Positions 45,501 to 50,497 of a stretch of DNA of 50,497 nucleotides are shown here, one piece after another (the first letter of the stretch is position 1; every line of letters begins with the position of its first letter). Where the stretch lies: assembly GCA_944377765.1 (NCBI GenBank), contig CALWFX010000010.1, positions 1 to 50,497 of the forward strand. Direction: 5' to 3'. The position numbers were made by a program, and so were the translations under genes. The notes beneath the pieces were generated by a model. The model was not told where the DNA came from and made no database searches. It saw nothing but the letters and a program-made list of their open reading frames with translations. Source of the DNA: an uncultured Clostridia bacterium. GTDB lineage: Bacteria; Bacillota; Clostridia; Christensenellales; UBA1242.

Positions 45501-48500
45501 CTAACAGAAATGTTGATAATATATTTGGAAATTACAGAATAATCTTCTATGGCAATGAATTGGAAGAAGGCGTTTCTTGTGTGTTTAGCATCAACTTATC
45601 CGAAGCTGAAATCACTAATGTCAGCGCATTTAACTATTCAAATATCAAAGATATGGCTATTGCTGATGAAGTTATTGTGCCTTCACAATATGGAATTTTG
45701 GAAATTAACATTGACCCAGTGGAAGCAGAGTTTAACACATTCACAATCAAGAACAATGCAATAAATTATAATACTGGTGCTGGCGAAGTGGCATTCACTT
45801 TTGCTTATCAGTCTGTGGATGAAACTGGAGTTGTAACATATGTTGCAGACACCAATTTTGGCGAAAATAGAAATGGAAGTTTAACATTTACCTATCAAGA
45901 ACTTATGAAGTTTTTGCAAGAGAAAGATGCAAAATATAATGGCAAAATTTATGTTAGATATTTCCTTGGTTCAATGGGTGTGGAAGATGGAGCACAAATT
46001 GGCTTTGATATTAATGTAACTTATGGTGATGGACTTAGTTTTGAAATTTATAAACCATTGACAACCAAACTTGCAAACTATGTTAAACTTACCTTTGATA
46101 ACCGCGAAGAAAGTGACACATATTATGTTGCAAGGGGATTGAATTATGGTATGACTCTTGACTATTATGGTTTTAGTTTAAGCGATATACAAATAACTGT
46201 TTCTGATGAGCGTGTTGCAACTTTAACTGGTCAAAACACATCTTATTCCTTAAATATTACTCCTAATGAGATTAATTATACTGGAGATGTTGGTTATCTT
46301 GTTAACATTTATATCTATGCAAGTCGTGTGGTAGATAATGTTACTGTTGAATATTCAGACATACTGACTGTTTATGTTATGGAATATGTGTTTAATTATA
46401 ATTATGCACCTGGCATCAATGAAGATATTGTTGAAGGTATGGAAAATGGTGTGATATCCACAGCAGTTGGAAATGCATATAAACTTCAACTTGACATTTG
46501 GGATTTCATGGAATATGACCAGACAAATGAAAGTGTTGTTCAAAATGTGAAAACATTTATTGAAAGATTGATGCAAAGTGTTAAGTTCTCAATTTCAGAT
46601 TCTTCAACAGGAATTGAAGATGAAGAACTTGAAGTTGGCAAGGAAATAAGGTCTAATTACTACTATATTAAAGATTATACATTTACTGGTATTAGACTTT
46701 ATGAGCCAGAACAAAATGTTTACACCTTGAAAGTTGATGGCACTTACTCAATGCTTAATGGTGTTTACATTTGCGAAGAGAGCACAACTTTGGAACAACA
46801 GACTTTACACACAAATTTTGCTTTCTCAATTCATCAACAAAGCACAGATGAAAGTCCTCTTCCAATTGAAAGTTATGAAGATTTTCTTGAAATGGAAGCA
46901 GGAGAATACTATATTTTGTTAAATGACATCACTTTGCCAAACGAAGATAACTTAGATTATGAACAATTTAAACCTATCACAACTCAAATTGCAGGATTTG
47001 ATGGAAATGGTTACACAATTTTCCTTGGTGGTGACTATCAATTTACTGCTGAAGAAAGTGTTATTGGTTTATTTGCAGAAGTGGAAGAAGATGTTGTTAT
47101 TAAAAATGTTACAATTGAAATTTATGCAAACACAAATTTCGTTATGGAAGCAACAACTTTCTCAATTGGACTTCTTGTTTCAAATAATGCTGGAATTATC
47201 ACAAATTGTGAAGTTAGAGCAACAAATGATTCTGTTCTTTCAGTAACTTACAGAAACACAACCACAAATTCATACCTTGCTGGACTTGTTGCATCAAACA
47301 CTGGCATGATAACAAATTCACGAACAATGGTTGATTTATACACAAATGTAAATCTTTCGGGTTTTGTTGGAACAAACAGTGGTATAATTGCTTCTTCATA
47401 CTTTAGAAATGGTAGTTTGAAAAATGAAACAAACGGAACAACTGAATATACAGCAGGCTTTGCTCTTCAAAACACAGGTTCAATTTACACTTCTTATGTT
47501 TCAGGCGAAGTGGCAGACAATGATCAAACTTACTATAAAGGAAAAGATGATTATATTTTGTCTGATAACACAATTGCAGGATTTGTATTCACAAATTCAG
47601 GTTTAGTGGAAAATTGCTATACAAATATAAACTTGCAAGGTGCTGGTTCTTTCTCTTCTGGTTTTGTTTTTGTTAATGAAGAAGGTGGACAAATTATGTC
47701 TTCCTATTCAACAAGTGTTTTAACAAGTAACAACACACAAAGTTATGGTTTTGCAAGAACAAGCAATGGTTATATCAGTGATTGCTATTGGTTAAGTCAA
47801 GAAGCAGGCGAAGAGAAAGTAACTGACCAAATAGTTTACACAAATGAAGCAGTTAATGTGAGCATAAGTACAATTGAAAATAATGAAAACAACACATTGA
47901 AAAGTTTAACAGCAGGAGAGTTTAATATAAATCATAAAGACTTCAAGGAAAACTTTAAAAACTTTATATACTCTTCATCAAGAGGTTACAATTCAGTTTG
48001 GTTCTATAATAATGTCAACAGTTCTAGCACATTCAATGGTTCAACTTTCAACACTGAAAGATTGGAACTTGTTGCACCAAATATTGTGGCTTTCTCACAG
48101 AAATATTTGTATAGTGCAGAAGAAATTACCGATGAAGAAACTGGCGTTACAACTGTTGTTTATAACTATGTAAACACTGAAGAAAGTGGAATAAGCGGAA
48201 GTGTTTATAATCCTATATTAATTGATGATGCTGAAAGTTTTGAAAACTATATTTTAAATGAAAATGATGCTAATAACTATAATAATTCCTATTATAGACT
48301 TATAAACGACATTGATTACAGCGAACTTACAATTAATAGTGAACTTTACAAAACTCGCTTCATGGGATATATTGAAGGCAACTTTATGACCATTTCAAAT
48401 ATCAATATGGTAACAAGTGAAAACTTGCAATTTGCAGGACTTTTTGCAGAAGTTGGTTCATCTTCAAGAGCAAATGCAATTGGAACTCTTATGAACTTTA

Positions 48501-50125
48501 CTTTGGAACCTAATGAAATGGTGTTCACTAACACTCAGGTTGCTGGAACAATTGCTGGTAAATTTGATAATGGAACAATAGCAAATATTAATGTTGTCAG
48601 TGATGATAACATTATGGTTACAGGTAAAAATGTTGTTGGTGGTTTGGTAGGAGTTGCTCTTGGTAATTACAAGATTTCAAATGTAAGTTCTCAAATTTCT
48701 GCAAAAGCGTCCTATATTGTAAGTGAAGGAGAAAACAACTTCAATTCAAATTCTGTTGTTTATCAATACTATTCTTTTGCTGGCTCTGTGGTTGGTGTTG
48801 CAAGCGGAAGCGGAATTATTGACAGGGTGCTAGTTGAATCTGACATTGGTGTTGTTGGTGCAAAAGCAGGTGGTATGTTTGGTTTTGTTGACCAAAATGT
48901 TACTGCATCCAATTTAACTTTAAATGTTACTGAAAATTTAAAGATTAATGCTTACAACTATGGTGGACTTATTGCAGGTGAAAGTGCTGGTAATTTTGAT
49001 ACTGTTGCTGTGAATGGAATTGAAAGTGATAATGGTGGATTTAGTTATCTTCAAATTTTCAGTTTATTGCCATATGTGCCAACCGCAGTTGGTGGAATAA
49101 GTGGTCTTGTTAGTGGTGGAAATTTAAGTAATATTTACATGTCACAAAGTTTGGAATTAAGTAAAGTTACATCGACAAGCGGAATAGATAATGTTGGTGG
49201 CATTGCGGGAATAATTCAAGGAAGAACAACAATTTCAAATGCTGATGTTAATGCTGGGCTTGTTGGCTTCCACATTGTTGGTGGTTTTGTTGGAACAATT
49301 CTTGGCAGTAACTTTGATGTTGAATTTAATGATATCGATTATCAAAATGGATATTTAAGCATACTTTCAACACAACAAACAAATGCTTATGCTGGTGGCG
49401 TTATTGGGTTTATTAATGGTTCTGCAAATGTTAAAATTTCTTCAACTTTAGGCGACACTACATTGAGAGATATGGCAGACAAAAAGGAAAAACATATTAG
49501 TGTTAATCCTATGCCTGAAGGAAGTTCGCTTAGCACAGATATTTTCACAAGCGAAAATTATAATAATGAAGCAAATCATGTTGATTTTGAATTGATGATG
49601 ACAACTTATGTTTATAATTCTGCGTTCAGTAACTTTATTGGTGGACTTATTGGTTTAGCAGGCAGTGGCAGTGTTGTTATTGAAAACACAATTTCAAACA
49701 TTAAAAATGCCAATATTCAAAGTCTTGACATGGGTATTTCAGGTGCAAAATTGATTTCTGAAACTGCAAGTGTTGCAAGCACCACATTCACTTATAAGGT
49801 AAATAACGAAGATTTAGAGGGATATGCTTATAGTTTAAATCATACAGTCACAAATCCTGCGATCTCATTTATTGGCGACTCTTTTGGTTATACAAAAGGT
49901 ACATTTGGAGTTTTACCTATTTCCACTAATTCTGATGACAAAACTACAGAAACATCAAGTCTTGCCACAAACTCTGCTCCAAGTTCAGTTATACCAATTT
50001 ATTCTTATAACATTACATTTAGTTATAATCAAGGCGAAAGTGGACTAGGAACAAACTTTTCATATGCTTTGCAAGTTAATAGTTATGGAATTATGGCTGG
50101 GCAACCTTTCTTTGTAAATGAATAA
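39506..50125 (+). CDS. Giant GLUG-repeat lipoprotein 2 (3,539 residues), paralogue of the first
   Basis: A single 10.6 kb open frame with AAGGAG before the ATG. The signal ends in lipobox L-F-G-C28, so it is expected to be anchored by lipidated Cys28. Residues about 34-125 look like a bacterial Ig-like (BIG2) domain ('LEIGESEEITFTI', 'VTGLRGGTTNL'); a second such segment lies near 1690-1750 ('VDLNGNLTVHGTGLATLKLQS'). GLUG-type modules start near residue 1117 ('YILETPADILAIN'), 2448 ('LPIESYEDFLEME..YYILLNDITL') and 2895 ('GSVYNPILIDDAESF'), with 'GGIAGY', 'GGIVGF' and 'GGLIGLAGSGSV' units to the end. The 2448-2600 part matches residues about 2367-2700 of the first giant protein line by line. 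It lacks the glycine-rich end. It probably shares an mRNA with the VirB4-like gene. Function unknown; surface adhesion is a guess. Confidence 0.92.
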   Translation: MSKALKRSFAYIILAMAFAFAGLFLFGCDDNSQNVTISSSVSSVDLEIGESEEITFTINNANDNFAKTLKFNEDNSGVISKSGVTYNGNEAKITVTGLRGGTTNLMAVTEEGYKYITVRINVIQHSTTLAFDQTSLYVSNSTPLMMNNGYYNFDSNTTDKDMSFYYLLDDVTGMTFSKFTDEGLEFVDDETTRIAVIDAVEFDTARINDDGTALILSLNGVDYEETQEIFDSFKVLAVYDYSENYANYLSCMHEVQVLQDLGVKVYGGYLQREIGQDGTVYENVEFEELSGDEILIIPNSDNYEANSYVLKIEAQNKSDLIEYGYIAENSNIDVDEYNLVEPDVDYSSKTVVYYKIQSSTTANIDVNLHIYLRYSSTKDASDQSVNFNKDYNINIDFAPKEILVNGESATEYSSQDNPLILYNRYTYPEFGWQNIQISVTSGIDAEPIFSYAYITFEENDLRFKYVQIEISSDRNVTDLSTSFQFKGRDYAAVTAVGQVKSFTINVVYETLGNEISLQYIVYYRIVNGATRIVKNIEYGQGNVIYLDYEEHGENGAILDNYLFADQLFQSFTTEFVSGNDVVDFEVPEVCYIEREGNYYLNFSVKAKGAGQGTYNVTLDNGTSQQVTFSVIETLKDYSTSINISNVGNIGYYERLKSDESLNYYDILNLEILNPTIVNNNEYEILFGSTAEITFRGNINGTMAVGDDKDVISYLNFNGVSYHFETVKNGTSTMTITVSGNVVNSAFQRDITYLDFTINFVSYSLLDEFILLNNGNYAVDNIVYYGDSDYIPEEDEMVDFEISAKNSEAYNFYRYSMNESFFINNNIIQDIIDEKANEITIGEYEVLDSDVSSKLVSETYNDKFVYYYVDSTNFGALTTTTTAHITVNVNDETFYYAYADLSFANGFMFYADEMSFVYDEDNNITVTITFDNAYMIESYGEYDLKTLTYTNISNNYGNNGLTFTLHAYVRQRDYSQMRYDANIIASRYIQVQDISSASPIEELVFTNSELTQSFIVTVTPTTATNTTLRAEFVPLNDTSSNLIDCTIVEQGLGTYLVEISAERFYNTTANITDIIEKLAGTVYVYPIEWGDSYSVIPTENNPIIVGVSYRNGSESNRYILETPADILAINANEKSLSSHYEIKNNIDMSTVEGSPIGILETSEGFKLVGFSGSIVGTSSQAGISNVHLTTVGGTGSIKSVKPMDETYNYSGLFALINETGYIKNLTITGSMNLDITENQYAGLLAGVNRGNITNVSARITNVSNVHVVDGAVNSFVQIGALVGANFGNQININEQGQNVKIATGNIIQYFPAYNQEEFNGTHTRENVAGEFSSQSTKNIAYFTDKLIISLPSQFSGNLYVGGIAGYNSGDIKKIDDSSLKIYGYATYSSYANIEIQLSGNQTQGKIYAGGAVGYAISNPVSEKPTLISGLTVGGEVDLQNDTQNSSSAVGGIVGFATIAQEATGAGTQPVQIYNNISRTFLRGEQFVGGILGYDNYQGYATSANGQYVSYKDENNQNSINKVEAVDDGRSVLEASMMILRSNSIKLGKGTYSDDIIIAIGNAENAGRQLEDIRFTISSYITRAVVTGENVVVNDNATTKYYGEYLILNGTEIKQTSIELNPNPFTKIDVNIGLTGDEFKLTPKNDITNALNVYLSYYFQADSFLSGQTSGVIAQDVIDDFNVYETDSNMYPFTINTRDAEIISSSTDILNVDLNGNLTVHGTGLATLKLQSILNIQETINVYLYIVNYFNKDTTESIYYSSDNSNGLNIVNGSQINVYGNKQTSIYAVPTYEKDEEILPNGSTWSISKDGVLRYANTSVLLTKNTSLKTDVTLREDSEGYTRYQISGEQIIFYGNNKGEGIDKYNLDSYIMVEIDGVPYIMEIGKQDIAVDVQYLETATNIYTSSTLISMQTNDKFDEKLFIESKNKEYAYYQIIFTDEYNNESIVQSRLDATLSVSEDGWKNYVNDIGDDLFNLTFTRLGDTNTFDFNISVNKNSSAYANRNVDNIFGNYRIIFYGNELEEGVSCVFSINLSEAEITNVSAFNYSNIKDMAIADEVIVPSQYGILEINIDPVEAEFNTFTIKNNAINYNTGAGEVAFTFAYQSVDETGVVTYVADTNFGENRNGSLTFTYQELMKFLQEKDAKYNGKIYVRYFLGSMGVEDGAQIGFDINVTYGDGLSFEIYKPLTTKLANYVKLTFDNREESDTYYVARGLNYGMTLDYYGFSLSDIQITVSDERVATLTGQNTSYSLNITPNEINYTGDVGYLVNIYIYASRVVDNVTVEYSDILTVYVMEYVFNYNYAPGINEDIVEGMENGVISTAVGNAYKLQLDIWDFMEYDQTNESVVQNVKTFIERLMQSVKFSISDSSTGIEDEELEVGKEIRSNYYYIKDYTFTGIRLYEPEQNVYTLKVDGTYSMLNGVYICEESTTLEQQTLHTNFAFSIHQQSTDESPLPIESYEDFLEMEAGEYYILLNDITLPNEDNLDYEQFKPITTQIAGFDGNGYTIFLGGDYQFTAEESVIGLFAEVEEDVVIKNVTIEIYANTNFVMEATTFSIGLLVSNNAGIITNCEVRATNDSVLSVTYRNTTTNSYLAGLVASNTGMITNSRTMVDLYTNVNLSGFVGTNSGIIASSYFRNGSLKNETNGTTEYTAGFALQNTGSIYTSYVSGEVADNDQTYYKGKDDYILSDNTIAGFVFTNSGLVENCYTNINLQGAGSFSSGFVFVNEEGGQIMSSYSTSVLTSNNTQSYGFARTSNGYISDCYWLSQEAGEEKVTDQIVYTNEAVNVSISTIENNENNTLKSLTAGEFNINHKDFKENFKNFIYSSSRGYNSVWFYNNVNSSSTFNGSTFNTERLELVAPNIVAFSQKYLYSAEEITDEETGVTTVVYNYVNTEESGISGSVYNPILIDDAESFENYILNENDANNYNNSYYRLINDIDYSELTINSELYKTRFMGYIEGNFMTISNINMVTSENLQFAGLFAEVGSSSRANAIGTLMNFTLEPNEMVFTNTQVAGTIAGKFDNGTIANINVVSDDNIMVTGKNVVGGLVGVALGNYKISNVSSQISAKASYIVSEGENNFNSNSVVYQYYSFAGSVVGVASGSGIIDRVLVESDIGVVGAKAGGMFGFVDQNVTASNLTLNVTENLKINAYNYGGLIAGESAGNFDTVAVNGIESDNGGFSYLQIFSLLPYVPTAVGGISGLVSGGNLSNIYMSQSLELSKVTSTSGIDNVGGIAGIIQGRTTISNADVNAGLVGFHIVGGFVGTILGSNFDVEFNDIDYQNGYLSILSTQQTNAYAGGVIGFINGSANVKISSTLGDTTLRDMADKKEKHISVNPMPEGSSLSTDIFTSENYNNEANHVDFELMMTTYVYNSAFSNFIGGLIGLAGSGSVVIENTISNIKNANIQSLDMGISGAKLISETASVASTTFTYKVNNEDLEGYAYSLNHTVTNPAISFIGDSFGYTKGTFGVLPISTNSDDKTTETSSLATNSAPSSVIPIYSYNITFSYNQGESGLGTNFSYALQVNSYGIMAGQPFFVNE
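42840..50100 (+). repeat. GLUG-type protein modules in giant lipoprotein 2
   Basis: Module starts are near 42855, 46850 and 48190. The GLUG units that follow ('GGIAGYNSGDI', 'GGAVGYAIS', 'GGIVGFATI', 'GGILGYDNY', 'AGLVASNTGMI', 'GFVGTNSGII', 'AGFVFTNSGLVENC', 'GGLVGVALG', 'GGMFGFV', 'GGISGLVSGG', 'GGIAGIIQG', 'GGVIGFING', 'GGLIGLAGSG') alternate with longer beta-rich stretches. Confidence 0.75.
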
Positions 50126-50132
50126 AATAAAT

Positions 50133-50200
50133 AAAAGATGTTTAAAAACTTAAAAAATAGTGAATATTTTATTAAGAAAATTTTGAACATCTTTTATTTT
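50133..50200 (+). terminator. Terminator of the VirB4-like/giant lipoprotein operon
   Basis: A 15-pair outer stem (50133-50147 with 50181-50195, one wobble) encloses a second A/T stem, followed by a T-rich tail. It starts eight bases after the stop. Confidence 0.75.
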
Positions 50201-50202
50201 GC

Positions 50203-50231
50203 TTGACGAAAAATTATTTATATGATATATT
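50203..50231 (+). promoter_or_regulatory. Upstream promoter P1 of rpoB
   Basis: TTGACG (50203-50208), 17 bases, then TATATT (50226-50231) preceded by TGA (extended -10). Confidence 0.5.
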
Positions 50232-50277
50232 AAAACAAATAAACTTTATTGTTTTTAAATTTTTTTTGAAAAAAGGG

Positions 50278-50307
50278 TTGACAAATTTAAAATTTTGTTG
50301 CTATAAT
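50278..50307 (+). promoter_or_regulatory. Main promoter P2 of rpoB
   Basis: Perfect TTGACA (50278-50283) and TATAAT (50302-50307) with an 18-base spacer. The leader to the ATG at 50426 would be about 112 bases. Confidence 0.85.
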
Positions 50308-50355
50308 ATAGTGGTTATTATCTAATGTGGAAGAAAATCGCTGTTTTAACTAAAT

Positions 50356-50402
50356 GAAGGAAATAGGGTGGTGACTATTGTCGCCTTCTTGTTTCCTTTT
50401 TT
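50356..50402 (+). promoter_or_regulatory. Attenuator-like structured leader of rpoB
   Basis: AAGGAAA (50357-50363) pairs with TTTCCTT (50392-50398), which merges into a T-run (50397-50402), around an inner hairpin GGTGAC/GTCGCC (50370-50375 with 50380-50385, loop TATT). An alternative pairing, GAAG (50356-50359) with CTTC (50385-50388), would break the outer stem. Together this looks like a terminator/antiterminator pair. No known leader family is recognised. Confidence 0.55.
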
Positions 50403-50425
50403 AATTTAATTTAGGAGTGTGTTTT

Positions 50426-50497
50426 ATGTCAGTTGCAATTAAAAAACAAAAATTTGGAAAAGCCGAAAGATATACTTTTGCACAACTTAAAAATTAT
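50426..50497 (+). CDS. rpoB: DNA-directed RNA polymerase subunit beta, N-terminal fragment (cut by window end)
   Basis: Only the first 24 residues are present. 'FGKAERYTFAQLKNY' after a short basic start matches the usual RpoB opening pattern 'yGk.eR.sf.kik.v' in Firmicutes. The ATG at 50426 has TAGGAG eight bases upstream. Two promoters and a structured leader, fitting for a tightly controlled core gene, precede it. RpoB forms, with RpoC, the catalytic core of RNA polymerase. In most Firmicutes it follows rplJ-rplL; here a giant lipoprotein gene precedes it and it has its own promoters. With so short a fragment the identification is by N-terminal pattern only. Confidence 0.75.
   Translation, partial: MSVAIKKQKFGKAERYTFAQLKNY

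Overview
The window is very AT-rich DNA with short intergenic spaces and Firmicutes-type ribosome binding sites. It carries sporulation genes: a spoIIQ-like gene and spoIIID, each preceded by a match to the forespore (sigma-F) or mother-cell (sigma-E) promoter consensus. With the overall gene set, this points to a low-GC, probably spore-forming member of the Bacillota, most likely an uncultured gut Clostridia-type organism. The exact lineage cannot be read from this sequence alone. No rRNA, tRNA, CRISPR array, transposase, integrase or relaxase was seen.

Left end (1-3550): the C-terminus of a membrane protein that looks like the flippase/lysylphosphatidylglycerol-synthase TM family, two small membrane proteins of unknown role, a YwmB-like secreted protein, a SpoIIQ-like degenerate M23 protein, acyl carrier protein, spoIIID, and a 358-base AT-only-like spacer. 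Next (3549-24269) is one uninterrupted 20.7 kb gene for a 6,906-residue lipoprotein. It has a short lipobox signal, long beta-rich stretches, many GLUG-type 'GGIVG..nyG.I.nc' modules and a glycine-rich C-terminal domain.

Middle (24299-36526): housekeeping genes, namely a first RadC-like protein, a small winged-helix/TM protein, uvrB, an unknown small gene, uvrA, a WalJ/YycJ-type metallo-beta-lactamase, a second RadC-like protein with class II fructose-bisphosphate aldolase on the minus strand, a small lipoprotein, hflX, a DUF1858 protein on the minus strand, and a PRC-barrel protein. uvrB, uvrA and hflX have an extended -10 box ending 6 to 9 bases before the start codon and no ribosome binding site, so their mRNAs are probably leaderless or nearly so.

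Right end (36801-50497): a VirB4-type ATPase with an apparent PrgI-like membrane domain fused at its N-terminus lies 32 bases upstream of, and probably in an operon with, a second giant lipoprotein (3,539 residues). The second lipoprotein is a colinear paralogue of roughly the first half of the first. The T4SS-like ATPase next to a giant solenoid lipoprotein, with no conjugation genes in view, is the best candidate for an undescribed surface or secretion system. The window closes with a terminator, two tandem promoters, a structured leader resembling an attenuator, and the first 24 codons of a probable rpoB, which is separated here from the usual rplJL genes.
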